Positions 41,815 to 55,204 are shown, numbered from the stretch's first letter. The stretch: 64,000 nt of DNA from Enoplolaimus lenunculus (GCA_030248215.1 JASANG010001660.1:248001-312000), one strand, 5' to 3'. The notes: generated by a model from the letters alone, not told the origin. Made by a program: numbers and translations.

Positions 41815-44800
41815 TTTTGGTTTTGTTTTTATATAGTTTTTTATTATCAACGTTGTCGTTGTTGTTATTGCTGTTAATTATATTTTTGTTTATTTTTTAT
41901 ATTGATTCATTGTTGTTGTTGTAATTACTATCAATTATTATGGTTGCCATTTTTATTAATATGTTGCTATTACTAACATAAATTGTTATTGTTGTTGTGT
42001 TTTATTATTTCAGTATCTATTTTGAACGTGATCATCGTCACAATGTAGAATACGTCAAATTTGTCATATTTTGTTCAACGTTGCTAAGGTTTCGTTGTAG
42101 CAACTGTTCTGGCTGTTCAGCAAAACATATAGGTGTTCGGCATCAATGAGCTGCCATCTGAGACAAATAATTGTTCAAAATACAGGCATACATTCAAAAA
42201 GCATATTTTTAAATATACATATTTATCGATCGTATAACCATGACCAACTTATTAAGTAATGGGGCCAGCGATGACCAACTTATTAAGTAATGGAAGCAGC
42301 GATTGCACAACCTCCGCCAGCTTATAACAATAACTCAATTTAGTTGTTTAAGCATCAAACACAAGACAATGCTCGAAAATTACCATAAAGTGCATTTATA
42401 CCCTAACGTCCTAAATTTCTTGAATTTTGTCACTAGTGGAATAGTTGACAAGTCTGAGCCTCATAAGCTTGTTTCTTCTTTCGTTCAAACCCAATTCTCA
42501 TGCAAGCGGTTTTTAGCATCGAAACCTTACAGTTGGAACTTTACAGCTGCAAAAAATTATCGAAATGCTATTTATATAACTTGCCGCTGTAAATTTCAGC
42601 TGCGAGTTTTACTACAAAAACTGGTGCGGGTAAAATGTGGCTTATGCGAGTAATCATTGTTTTGCTGATTGTCTCAAAAGTTACAAAATTTATTGCCAAC
42701 CTATGTGACATTATAAAACTCAACACGCTAAGAAAATAAACTTCTAAACCAGATACTTAACGTTTTAAAACCAGATAATTAAGTTTTAAAATAATTAGCC
42801 TAATGCATTTTTTTGATTGTTCCATTTAATAGGAAAAGATGCAGCCTGTTTTGCAACAGGTAGGTATATTTTGATTTAAACAGATAATAGTAATTTTTAC
42901 TGTGTTTCTCAACCTCTGCATGCGGCCCCGTAGCAAAAGACATGTAGGTAAAGAAGGCTCGCGTTGCGCTAGAAACATTTTACCTCTTGGAAAACATAAG
43001 TCCACCGTGTAACTCATACGAAATCACTAATGTGTAACGGATGTTTTTTGATGACAGTATCAACAATGCTGATCTTACTGCAGACCTGTAACTGCATAGT
43101 TAGCCGATTGACCTATACATAATCCTAGAAAAAATTTCTACGATATCTGCATATGCGTACGAGCTCATGGTATACGTTTGCTAAACGCATCCTGAGTCTT
43201 CCTGTAAATCTCTGACCTCCACGCCCCATGTACGGCCAAGATTTCGATAGCGCCGCCACTCTGGACAAAAATAAGAATAAACAATGGAATAACTTTTTAT
43301 ATCTCAGATAAAAATGTGATAGTTGATTGCGAAACCAAACCTATAAATGGCAGTAGCTTCACATAGCGCAAAATTCAATTTATAATCCATGTTCCAGCGG
43401 AGGTTATAAGTTTTATTATTGTTACATAAAATTGAACGCAACCACTTGCTCAAGTGCACAATGCCTAGGAGTGTAGCCAGCATTTTAAATGCGGCACTTT
43501 GAGAGCCAAGATTGTAAAACCGCTATGCTAAATGAGTCAGGCTCGAATCTATGACAATTAATCGCTTGACAATTTGTTCCCTGATAATGTTCTCAGCATA
43601 AGCGAAAGCTTAAGCGGAAGCATAAATCCTGAGGTGAAGTTTAGTCAAAACTGAAGCATAACATAATCCTAAACCTAAGCCTAAGCCTAAGCCAAACCTA
43701 CAGGCGAGTGGTCAAGGGACAAATTGTCGTGATAACGTCAGATTTATTTGTGTAGCGCCCTAGGTACAACCGGAGGTGAAACATACAGAACCCGGAGTTC
43801 AACAAATTTAGCCGAATCCGAAGCTGAAGTAAAATTATGCAATACAAATTATGTTGAATTCGCTAATTAGTGATCTTGGAATTGTTTTGAAAAATTTGTA
43901 ATTTAAACTTCTTTTTTAAGAAATATCGGCAATTAAAATTTCAGAAATTGTATTTAAGCTGAAACCGAATTTCTGTTACTCAGAAGTTAATTTAAACGTT
44001 ATATTTTGGTCCGCCCATGTTGAATATAGGGGCCTGCTTAGGCATGTTGCCAATGGGGGGGGCCAGGGGGACCAATCTGTTGCAAAAATTTTGGCCCCCT
44101 AGAAATTTCCAACCTTGCTTGTAAGCCAACGAGCCCCAAAAACCCCCCTGCTTCCCGCCACAGGCTTGTGCCTGCCCACTGGAAGACAGCATCACTGTGG
44201 CTTATACACTAAGAACCTTAGACGAGGCACAAACTTAACCACAGCATTAGGTTTAAGATAACGACAGGTTTTTATGCTTATGTTTACTCTTAAAAGTCTT
44301 AATTTAGGCTCAGACAAAAGTTTTTGAATCTGGTATAATGACATAGTATAACCTTAAAAATAGGATTGTAAATTTTTCCGTTCATTTTCAAAGCATTAAC
44401 AATAAGATATTGCTATGCTTAAAGCTCTAAAGTTTCAAGACCGCCAGCCACTTCAGTCCTATCCATCCAACCAGGAGGGTTAAATTTTGCCAGTTTACTT
44501 TTTCGTGGAAAACGGGAAACTTTGAGTAAAGCCAAATTTTTAACTCTACTATGATACACGCAACAGATATTTTTGCGCTGAATACAATCAAACCCCATTC
44601 CTGAAGACTTAACAGATTTGCATAACAAGGGGAAACAGCGAATATATTTCAAATAAATTTCCTGAAAGACTCGAAATTAACAGTAGAACAGGCGCTAGAA
44701 TATCCTGCAGATATAAAAAATATTTAATGTGATTATTTCCCCCTGATATGAAATACTGGCAGCGCCTCTGGCCTTATGAGATTTAGGGACATGAATTAGA

Positions 44801-45054
44801 AACAGGGCGCTGTAAGTCAGAAATAATTACACTGAAAACTACAAGTTTTATGAACACCGAACCTGTGATTTATAAAAACATTACAATGCTCAGTTGTATA
44901 TATACTGTGACGTGCCATAAAACAAACCTATTTATTGGTTCAACAAATGGGTAGTATGCAAAGGCGCAGCCAGGATTTCAGTTCAAGATAGTATCGCCAT
45001 ATTTAAAGTGTGTTAAGCAAGCCAGAATAGCGAATGAGGCCAATGCATAGAAAA
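41815..45054. other. Gene-free stretch upstream of the channel gene
   Basis: 41855-42010 is rich in TTGTTGTTATT-type simple sequence. 42239-42300 is a two-copy direct repeat of GATGACCAACTTATTAAGTA. A 116-codon plus-strand frame (42303-42653) has no ATG start and overlaps a decayed family I end. 43600-43700 has AAGCCTAAGCCTAAGCC. 44028-44180 resembles family E. No exon was supported. Confidence 0.45.
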
Positions 45055-45262
45055 CAGCAGCAACAGTAGTATAAGCATATTCATTAACCTAAGCCTAAGC
45101 CTGATCCTAAGCTTAAAAATGAGCTTATACGTAAGCCTACGCTTAAGAACGAGCTTACCCTTATGTCTAAGCCTAAGCAAAAAATAGTCTAAAAAAAGCT
45201 TAAGCTTACTTTGTTGTAGTTCCGCAGCAAAACAGTCCGTTCCTGATGTTTACGTGGTTCGC
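45055..45262. mobile_element. TIR element with TTAGGC-like core (family B), decayed
   Basis: The left part reads CAACAGTAGTATAAGCATAT, then many CCTAAGC-like hexamers, then AGTTCCGCAGCAAAACAGTC and CGTTCCTGATGTTTACGTGG, matching the order in copies at 55770, 59125 and 60528. Confidence 0.55.
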
Positions 45263-45844
45263 GAATGAAAAAGTGGTTGTGTACTTAAGGATCAAACATG
45301 TTATTCTATAAAACAACTAAAACGCGCCTTTTTTTCCTTCTATTTTCCAAAATATGCACGATATATTTTTTAATGCTTTGCTGTTTACTTTGGAGGTCAA
45401 GTTTTGTGCTAAAATCGTTAGTTCCAAATTTCAAACAATTTATACGTCTTTCAGCAAACACAGTGTGTATGAAACATTAGTTCCGCTGAAACTATAGCTC
45501 AGGGACCTGACGAAAGGGTGCTCCAAGGAAGTTTTGCCCAACTAAGGATTTTAAAATTATAATTATAATTTCATTGTCCAACTAAGGATTTTAAAATTAT
45601 AATTTCATTAATCACTATAAAAATGGATTTCACAACACAACCTGTATATTAAAATCGATGTTCGCCACCATCAAACCAACAGTCGTATCCGGAAATTCAA
45701 ATCCATGGGAGTCGAAAATACTAATAAAAAATGAAAATTTTTATCAACTACAGTGGTGGCGCTGTTAAAGATTTTTCAACAAGTCAATGACTGTATCAGA
45801 TCAAACATTTGATTGACGGAATGTCTGTTTCCAGACTCATAGAC

Positions 45845-46000
45845 GGGCCCATTGTACTTTAAGGGGCGTCCATGTTTCTGGTGGGTCAATAAAATGGTAG
45901 GTTTTTAGATTCTAGATTACTTTTTTTGCCTAGGCTTAGGCTTAGGTTTACAAACTCATTTTTGCCACGCTTAGGCTTAGGCTTAGGTGTCTATGGACAG
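45845..46000. mobile_element. TIR element with TTAGGC-like core (family A), truncated
   Basis: The left end is GGGCCCATTGTACTTTAAGG followed by CATGTTTCTGGTGGGTC. The core has two blocks of GCTTAGGCTTAGG. The other end is missing or decayed. Confidence 0.6.
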
Positions 46001-49000
46001 CCAAAAATATTAATGCCGAGTCCAAGAGCACCTAAAATTTGGAAATTAGAATATCTGAAAAATACGATTTGCATCCAGCATCTGGAGATCGAATTTCCGT
46101 GTTGTGATGGAAAGGTTGTTGTTTGTACCCATATAACTTAAAAACGTGCTCCTTGTACGGGTTCCCTGCCCCTCAGAACGCCTAGTGCTGAAATCTAAGT
46201 TATACCTAAAGGTCTCAAATTACTTTACCCGTGACAGTTTCACGCTACAATGCGAGTAATATTGGTATGACGTGTGGCTGAAACTTTTAAAAATTGAACC
46301 GGAAATTTGACAAAAATAAGAACTTTGTAGACGTTGATCAGAGGTGTTTTCCTTATTTCGTTGCTGGTTTGGTGGTTACCAGGGTCGCACCAAGAGAGTG
46401 CAGGAGTCAAGGGGGGCAAAGCCGTCAATACGAGTTTATATTAGTCTAGTAGCGATACTGCGCTTATTGAAACATTGTTAATGATTTGAGGAAAGAAAAA
46501 AATTTTGTTCAGATTTGAGTATCAATCGAGCTATTATACTGGACCGGAGGGGTTGCTAAGCGTCATTCACTCAGTGGCGTATCCAGGATCTTAAAATGGG
46601 GGGGGCAAAATTTCACAGGAAATAAACTTACTTTTGATCCACACACAAACCACGAACTATTGTCACAAAATTGCTAAGTATATAACTTTTGTCGAGATGC
46701 TGTTGGTGGGGCCACGCCCGGGGTAGCCCCCCATGGATCCGCCATTGCATTCACTGTAAAACTTCTGACGTTCAGCTCTCAGTTTGGCAGTAAATTTTGG
46801 ACTAATTTACATAAATTTAAGCAGGAAAAGGTGAATGAAACCAATGTGAACTTAATAACATCGCAACCAAAACTTCAATTCAAAAACACGTAGCGAATCA
46901 CCACTAAAAAGCCTATGTTGAAGAACACACCCCAAACAAAATCTACAAACTCACCCGCAGACTTCACTCCAACCTTGTACAAAACCTAACCCTAAGCGCG
47001 TCTAAGCCTTAGCCCCAAGTTTAGTCGTATTCCGTTAACCTAACCCATAGCTTAAGCCTAAGCCTAAACTTATGCAAACCCTAAAAGCCTGCGACTTGAT
47101 TCAGGGCCTATCCATACACGGACGAACCACCTATTAAATAAACGATGCGTTTTAGGTACAAAAATTGGCAAATGGTTTATTACTATCAGTGCAACATTAT
47201 GTCAACTGGTATATGGCCCGAAAGATATAATATAGTTTTTCAATAAAAAAACCTCCAGTGGCGCAGACAGAGGGCATGCAAAGGAGGCTGGACCCCTCCA
47301 ATGACATTGACTAATATATTTCTTTTAATATAATTTAATGTTTGCGAAGACGAATCTAGAATCCAAATGGTTATTCAAAATTTTGCTACAAGCGGGTGTA
47401 TCCTTGTCATTTTAGAAATTTCGACAGGGATATGCTCTCTGTATGCCCTCCCTTGTATACGTCTAAACTGGCTAGGCCCATGCACACCTTCCCATCATAA
47501 GTACCCTGGAAGAGTCTAAAAATCGATATGCAACCGAAAGAGGTAATAGCCTGAAGAGCGGCATAAAGAGACAGAAATGTTGGGTTTTTTCAGGTTTTTG
47601 GGTCCTAAAATGTCGGTATAAAGCGGCTCAATAATGAACCTAAAACCTGGCAAATAGTATACAGAGTCGAAATAAGCCATATTAAAGTGACATATTATAT
47701 ATTTTCAAGACTGTTGCAGGCAGTTCCCTAGTAGCTAGCAGATATAAGGATTTATTTATGTTGAAGCTCAAATGAATATACTAAATCTTCATATAAAATA
47801 ATTCTAGCTGACCGTAATTCGTTGTCCAACTCAGGGTTGCACTATGCTGGCCTAACGCCGCCGGACGCCACCATATCGATTTTGCGTATATTTTTGCCAG
47901 CAACGACTAGCAGCGCGCGGAGGCTTGTTGAGGGGTCCGGTGCAGTTCAGTATATTGCAACATTAAGCCTTTGGGTTAAATTAGAAAAGTACATAGAAAT
48001 TAATGCAGGTAATACCAAGAAGTGGATATAAAGAATTTAATGAAATTGAGGTTAATTAAAATTTTAGAAATTTCTGTATAAATGCATTTAATTAAAGAAT
48101 ATCTTAGACGTAGAAAATGATATTCTGAGTCGAAATAAACCATTATATACGTTGAATTGACATAATATTATTGAAAACTGTTACCAGCAGTGCGCAATAG
48201 CCAGATACATGAATTTGCAAAAATTGAAATTTAAATTATTTAGAAATTTTTTAGTATAAAACAGTTCAATAAATGACCTTAGATCTACATAAAATGGTGA
48301 TTTGGGTCTAAAACGGTCGTTAAGCTGGCGAAGGAATGACAACAGTTAGAAAATGTTAAGCTGGCGGTGGAATGACAACAGTTAGAAAATTGTTATACGT
48401 AGCACTGTGAGACAAATCTAAAATATATATAAAACGTGGGGGTGGTATCATTTGAAAGAACGTTTTAGTAATTCAGGCTTGTAGCTTGTGGTTTTAGTTA
48501 GGATCGTCCTAGGTAACCAGCAATTACAGTAAGGATTACTCTGTACTTAACTGTGTCGCACGCAGTCACTCACCGCTTTACATTGCTAACAAAAACAGGC
48601 GAAATTTATTTAATGGCGTGCAACAATTTTTCATTTTGTAGAATAGCACACCCTAAAGCTTCAGTTTTAAGCCTCTGTCTTTGCTTGATGACATATTCGT
48701 TCATTCGTAGAATTCCGACGGTCCTGTGCTTAATTCTAAAAACGCTCATGGTTCTGCTAAAAGTGAAATAGCACGCAACCTACATTTTTTTCATCAAATC
48801 CTTCACAGAAGCGTAATACGAACCAGAATTATAAGCCGTGAAATAATTACAAATGAAGCATTAAAGCGTGAAACCAACATTTATATATTCTAAGATTTGA
48901 ACAAAGAAAAAACGTTATATTCAGCGTGGAATATACCCTGGTTTTAGGTTCAGAATAAGTACCCAGGATAAACTATGATGCGTAAGGTTGGCTTATGTTA

Positions 49001-51164
49001 CTTTTAGGGATCTTCCATTTTTCGGTGGACTGCAAGACTTAAATGCAGGTCCGTTTTAACACTGGACGGAAAGACTTACAACGCAGGACTATGTATCATT
49101 ACGCCCCTACTATGATTTTTTCAAAATGACCACACGAATTCAATATGTATATAGGTTTTGTACAAATCACCATACCGTTATGTAACACATGACAGAAACA
49201 CATTTATTTCTTTCAAAATTTTAGTCATTCGCGCAGTTTTCAGCATTTTTGTCCTGCATTTTAAACTTAAATTTTGAGAAAACACTTACATGCAAAATTT
49301 TATATTACTACTGTCTAAAAGCTTAAACTAATTCAGTTTAAGCTTAAGCTAATCCAGCAGTGTTAAACTAACTTTCTAAGTTAACGAAACAAACTGGTAG
49401 TTTACGCTTAAACTCATTTGAAATATGGCCTATTTTTTAGTTTAATCTGAACTTAATCAGGTTTATGTTTAGCAGCATTGATGTAAAATTTTATTATTTG
49501 AATCATTTTCGTTGAGGATCCCACAAGCTGTTGCCCAAAATGGTCGCGGTTTTATTTGAACGTCTCATACTGAGCATTTTTCAAATAAACTTTTCGTTTA
49601 CAAGGTGGCTGAAGGTGTTCTGATAAAGATGAGCTATTATCCGCGACACCCCTTTTATACGCCAGTTGTTTTTATTCCTTGCCATTTTTTATTTATGTCA
49701 TGAATTGGATGGAGCTCGAATTGCCTGAGCATCGCAGGTTTTCTACCGTTTTAGGTAAATACGATAAATACAGATGTAGAAATATAACCAAAGTGTTGCA
49801 AATATCTAATATTAATAATGTTAATGTTATAAGCAGATGCATTCTTATAAAAATATTTATTTTATTAATAGTTTAACGTTTTCAGCATGCATGCAACTTA
49901 CCGGTGGCAGCTTATTCCATACCATGCGAATATTAAAAGACGGCAAGCCAAACATTTTGCTTATAATAATAACGTGGCGTTAGGTTAAGATTTTAAGCAA
50001 ATCGTCTAAAAATTGGCAATTTTTAATAGTTTAAAATGGTTCTATCCATCAGGTATTTTAGATACTGGATCCCTCACAATGTGCGCTAAGCTGGCGACTG
50101 CTTTGCATTTAGGCATCGGAATATATATTGCTTAAAATTTAAAAAATTAGATAATTACCAGGCTTTTTTGAATTTTGAGAAAAAATTCTTTCAAGATTTC
50201 TGATGAATTTTTGTAAATCTTTTGGAACTGAAACAACTGCAGCATGTCTGTAATGGTAAACTGATTAATTGCAAGTGAGTTTTTCAACTAAGATCATAAA
50301 AATCATAGATGTTCTGGTGTTTCCATAACAATAACCGACACGTGTTTATGCAAACGTATATCCGGTCAGAGCCTACGGATATTAGCAATCGCCATGCTAA
50401 AATTTACTATCACAACAGAAGAAAGTTTGCATGCACACCCAAGAAAAATTTTCCTAACATACAATTGTTTCAATGATACTATAAATAACTTCAATTGATT
50501 CACATATCAAAAGGTTTAGCGCGGCAGAGCCGATCTGGATCATACATCTTACATCCTTTTTAAGTTGAGCACAAGAAAATCTATAGCAAACTGCACAAAT
50601 TTCACTTTTATATCCAGTTGAAACAAACCATACCGAACCTTACATCTAAGCGTTTAATTTAATTATATCATTACGAAGATAACCTGGGTCAAACCCAATA
50701 ATGAAAGACCACAAACCTTTCTGCCAGATTGGTACCGAACCCATTGATTTAATTATTTATATTAATTTTAAGAAAATTATATTTTATTTATATATTGTTT
50801 ATTTTTTATATTTTCATATTTTTAATTTAGTGACAATGTATTATTTAAGCAGGATCGCATGGTATTACGTGATAATCAACAAGTAGATCCAAATAGATCC
50901 TGACGTCTTATTCGCGTGACATGTATCCAGCATATTCTGTGTTAAAAACAATGTACCAAACTTGGTCTGCATTTTACTTTCACACCCTAATATATGATAC
51001 AGATGGTTCAAGAAAAGCAAACCATTCATAAATGAATGAAACTAAAACAAAGGCTTGTTCCAAAAGTTATCATCGATCGACGGTTGTGGACACTTACCTG
51101 TAAAATAGACACAAGCCTAAACATTGTTTAATTTTATAATTAAAAATCGCAACGTAATAACTGA
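46001..51164. other. Long gene-free stretch
   Basis: No exon met the standard used here. Small local repeats are present: a GCTGGCG.AGGAATGACAACA direct repeat at about 48330-48390, TTAGGC-like runs at 46985-47060 and 49316-49460, and GGATCCGCCATTG-type repeat scraps near 46736. A plus-strand MNWMELELPEHRRFSTVL followed by GTAAAT at about 49698-49755 is the only exon-like trace. Confidence 0.45.
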
Positions 51165-52089
51165 AATGTAGGATACAAGTATTAAACCTAAAGAAATATT
51201 AAAAGAAACTGCATACTCAGGAGCTCGCTCAGTTTACAATAGGTTTTCAATGTAGGATACAAGTATTAAACCTAAAGAAATATTAAAAGAAACTGTATAC
51301 TCAGGAGCTCGCTCAGTTTACAATAGGTTTTCAATGTAGGATACAAGTATTAAACCTAAAGAAATATTAAAAGAAACTGTATACTCAGGAGCTCGCTCAG
51401 TTTACAATAGGTTTTCAATGTAGGATACAAGTATTAAACCTAAAGAAATATTAAAAGAAACTGTATACTCAGGAGCTCGCTCAGTTTACAATAGGTTTTC
51501 AATGTAGGATACAAGTATTAAACCTAAAGAAATATTAAAAGAAACTGTATACTCAGGAGCTCGCTCAGTTTACAATAGGTTTTCAATGTAGGATACAAGT
51601 ATTAAACCTAAACAAATATTAAAAGAAACTGTATACTCAGAAGCTCGCTCAGTTTACAATAGGTTTACAATGTAGGATACAAGTATTAAACCTAAACAAA
51701 TATTAAAAGAAACTGTATACTCAGAAGCTCGCTCAGTTTACAATAGGTTTACAATGTAGGATACAAGTATTAAACCTAAACAAATATTAAAAGAAACTGT
51801 ATACTCAGAAGCTCGCTCAGTTTACAATAGGTTTTCAATGTAGGATACAAGTATTAAACCTAAACAAATATTAAAAGAAACTGTATACTCAGAAGCTCGC
51901 TCAGTTTACAATAGGTTTTCAATGTAGGATACAAGTATTAAACCTAAACAAATATTAAAAGAAACTGTATACTCAGAAGCTCGCTCAGTTTACAATAGGT
52001 TTTCAATGTAGGATACAAGTATTAAACCTAAAGAAATATTAAAAGAAACTGTATACTCAGAAGCTCGCTCAGTTTACAATAGGTTTACA
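51165..52089. repeat. 84-bp minisatellite, 11 copies
   Basis: Exact 84-bp periodicity from AATGTAGGATACAAGTATTA, ending at CAATAGGTTTACAAG. Copies 1-5 carry AAAGAAATATT with CAGGAGCTCGC. Copies 6-10 carry AAACAAATATT with CAGAAGCTCGC. Copy 11 combines the first half of one type with the second half of the other. Within a type the copies are nearly identical. Each unit has stops in all frames examined. Confidence 0.95.
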
Positions 52090-53589
52090 AGCTTATAAAA
52101 TTTTGCTATCACGCAACCCTGAAATGAAGTATAGTCTTAAAATTTTTACTAACCTACGCAAAAATTATTAATTAAAAAACTAACAAAATTTCAATTCAGA
52201 GCTTATATTGTAATTTTAGGTTCAGGCTCGTGTTTAAAAATTGTTCAAAGAACTTAGTTGTGCTAAATTTCTGCAATTTATACATTTCTGTTCCAAAATA
52301 CCCCTTAATGCATTTAGCACAGTTTCTATATTCCTATTAAAACGATACATAATTTTAAGTACGACCATTGAAAACGCAATTTATAAAGTTGGTACTATCA
52401 AGAGTGGATGATGCATACTTACAAGAGTGTACAACTCTGGGTACATTCTGTTTAGAAAAGAATGTGTATAGCGCTCGTTGAATTTTTGGCCTACCCCCCT
52501 CCTTCTTTTAGAGGGGCTACAACCTACGCGAACCATGACACATTTATATATCCGGTAACAAATTGTTCCGCTTTTAAATTAATTTAGGGTTATTGCATGT
52601 AATAGCGACCCCCATCTAAACAAATGGGTCGGGCAAAACCGCAACGCCCGGTGGTACTTTTTATACTATGCGGAAACTAAAGACTTGAGCATTCTTGTAT
52701 TATGATAAAATTGTAGACCCAAGGTACCTCTGTGATATCAAGTATTTCTATAGTTTAAGCTTATCGTCGCACTGTGGTTTATTTTTCAGTCCAAAACTTT
52801 TGCTTAGGTCGCGGGCTTAATGTAGCAATAACTTAAGTGAATACTTTAGTAAGATTTCAGAAGGTTAACTATAATATATAACATATTGAGAATATATATT
52901 TCTTGTTGCACAAGCACATAATTGACATTTATTTTTGCTTCAAAAGTAAAATATTTACCAAGGTCCGGTATAATGTATGTAGACTTACTTCAGAAATTTA
53001 ACCACAATAATTTATTGCAAATTTCTACAAATTTTGTACAACGAAACAAATTATGTAATATAGTTAATCTTAAAGGTGTTGCATATATTTGAAAATTCGG
53101 CTCGAGGGCTGCACAAAACGAGTACAATGAAACTTAACAGTCTGCTATTAACCAAAAGCTTAAATAATGTACTAGTATCAATTTTAACGCCTTCCACTTA
53201 TCAACATAATTATTAATATCAAATGAACCATGAGTTATGATTATACGGCTGCTACAATCGTTAACGACAAACAGTGTTTCGAATAAAAACATTAATTTTA
53301 TAAATTATTTTTTAACATAATCGACACTCAACCGTATTATTTGAGCGGTTCAAAAACACAAAGAGTGGCGCTATGCTGTTGGTGACGTTCGGTGATGCCC
53401 GTCGCCGTACCACAACGCACGTGAATTGAAGCATGGCATAGCATATCAATTTGTCAGTAGAAGTTTTTTGACGCACGGCGTCGCACGCAAAAGCTTATAC
53501 CAATGTGTTAGTTAAAATGTGTGGCATCACAACGTTAAACATGGAGACCGTTAACGAACCTTAAACCTTGTATACTGTAAATTCCAATG
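52090..53589. other. Gene-free stretch
   Basis: AT-rich. 53360-53450 is a GC-richer patch (TGGCGCTATGCTGTTGGTGA, GCCCGTCGCCGTACCACAAC) reminiscent of the 7060-7215 hairpin element, but no clear inverted ends were found. Confidence 0.4.
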
Positions 53590-53820
53590 AGTTCGTTTAT
53601 CAACTCAACCAGAGAGTTAGTTATTTTTGAGTTAATAACAGTTAACATTAAATCGTTCAAAGTTGAGTTGATTCTCACTCTGAGTACAGTTTAATCTGGG
53701 TAAGTTGAATAGTTGAGTGAGAGCGAGTTTATTTACTCAGACATCTGAGTTCTGAAAGTCCTAACTCAGACGGAGTAATTCAACTCATTCTGAGTTAAAA
53801 TCAACTCAATGGGATTGAGA
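53590..53820. repeat. ACTCA/TGAGT-rich island
   Basis: More than fifteen occurrences of ACTCA, TGAGT or AACTC in both orientations within about 230 bp (for example GAGAGTTAGTT, GTTGAGTTGATTCTCACTC, CAACTCATTCTGAGTT). The inverted arrangement allows many alternative hairpins. No coding signal was seen. Confidence 0.6.
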
Positions 53821-54003
53821 CCACTGTGACTACTAAAAATTAAATCGATTTCTCAAAGATATCCGACAAAACGTACGGATTAATTTCAATAGTTGCCTGT
53901 TTAATTAACGTTTGAAAGACAAGTCTTTTTTTTCTTTAAACCACTGGCTCAAAATTTACATTTTTAGTTTTGCTTCCTAAAAACTGCCTAATTTTTTAAC
54001 TGT

Positions 54004-54201
54004 ATGCTTTTAATATTAACCCGGTATTCAAATAAGTATTTCAGTAAAATTTCACACAATGCGCCAATTTGCACAAAAGGGCCAAACGACAACACTTTAG
54101 ATTACACAGTACCACCACTTACCTTTAACCATTCTCCAATAACGGCTGCTTTAATTGCAGGCGGAATCATTGTTCAAAAATTTAATAAGCGTATTTCTTA
54201 A
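54004..54201 (+). CDS. Candidate 65-aa mitochondrial-type membrane protein
   Basis: An ATG-to-TAA frame followed by AATAAA at 54215-54220. The N-terminus MLLILTRYSNKYFSKISHN is hydrophobic and basic with no acidic residue, as in mitochondrial targeting peptides. A middle part (GPNDNTLDYTVPPLTF) precedes a C-terminal helix ITAALIAGGIIVQKFNKR with a basic end. Size and layout resemble small accessory subunits of respiratory complexes, but I do not recognise the family. An acceptor-like TATTTCAG inside the frame (about 54042) means it could instead be a terminal exon beginning there. Confidence 0.4.
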   Translation: MLLILTRYSNKYFSKISHNAPICTKGPNDNTLDYTVPPLTFNHSPITAALIAGGIIVQKFNKRIS

Positions 54202-54953
54202 TTGAATATTAAATAATAAAGTTAATTTTACATTTAATATAGCGGTAAACCATTTTATAATTTTTATGCTTTTTCATGCGTTGTGACTGGAGTAAGAGTT
54301 ATATCACCTGTGTTGCCGTGTCATGGAAATACATATCCAATAAAGTTATAAAATTTTTTTGAGACTTTAAGTTTTTGACAGTTTGTACTCTTGTTTCACG
54401 ATGGCTTCTGATCGCTAAACAATAGGACTTGCGTTTGATCGTCTTACGTCGGCTCACATGTTGAGCCGAAGTTTTATATTTTATTCACGAAACTTGTAAA
54501 AGCTTGTGTTTGATTTTTTATAATATAGATTTAAAAAAATTCTCGCTGCTGTCTTAGCTTAAAAACGTTTGAATCAGTGATGAATAATGATATAATTCAC
54601 CCTGCATTTAATATTAAATTTGAATTTTTCGTGTCAATTTTTTCAGTATTTTTAAAGCACTTTCCAACTCCTTATAGGACAATTTTTGCTTGCTGAGCTG
54701 TCCAAAAACCCGAAAAACAATAACAAATAAGCTGTATCACATTACATCGGACGAAACTAAGTTCGATTGTGATGAGCAAACAAGCTTAACACTAAAAACT
54801 TAAATTTTCAAAGGTTCCACTGGTGGAAATTTAAAAACGCTAATACTTGGGCCGGGTACAAATTAAACAACTCAAAAATTAAGAATATTTTTTCTACGCA
54901 GGGTGCAGATAGATATTCTGTAAAGCATGGCATTTGTTTTTGTTAGTCAAGGG

Positions 54954-55152
54954 GGCCAATGTTACTGTTAGGGGTGTAAACAGTACATTAAGCGTATTCC
55001 TAAGCCTTAAAGCCTAAGCCTAAGCGTTGCAAAAATGTGTTCCTAAGCTTAAGCCTAAGCCTAAGCCTAAGCAAAAAATGTAATCTACAATCTAAACCTA
55101 CACTTTTGTAGACCCACCAGAGACCAGGACGCCCCTTAAAGTAACATGGGCC
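54954..55152. mobile_element. TIR element with TTAGGC-like core (family A), full copy
   Basis: Ends GGCCAATGTTACTGTTAGGG and CCCCTTAAAGTAACATGGGCC (inverted). The core has AAGCCTAAGCCTAAGCCTAA and a second, shorter run. GTAGACCCACCAGAGACC precedes the right end, as in the other copies. Confidence 0.75.
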
Positions 55153-55204
55153 GTCAAGGGAATAACTTCATCGTGAATTTTCGAAAGTCGACATCACCTG
55201 CTTC

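Noticed and set aside
42303-42653. 116-codon plus-strand open frame
   Set aside because: It has no ATG start, no splice context, and its right part matches a decayed end of the family I element.
49698-49755. Plus-strand MNWMELELPEHRRFSTVL followed by GTAAAT, considered as a first exon
   Set aside because: Very short, with no second exon and no recognisable content.
51165-52089. 84-bp array considered as a CRISPR array
   Set aside because: The whole unit repeats without variable spacers and the DNA is clearly animal nuclear; it is a minisatellite.
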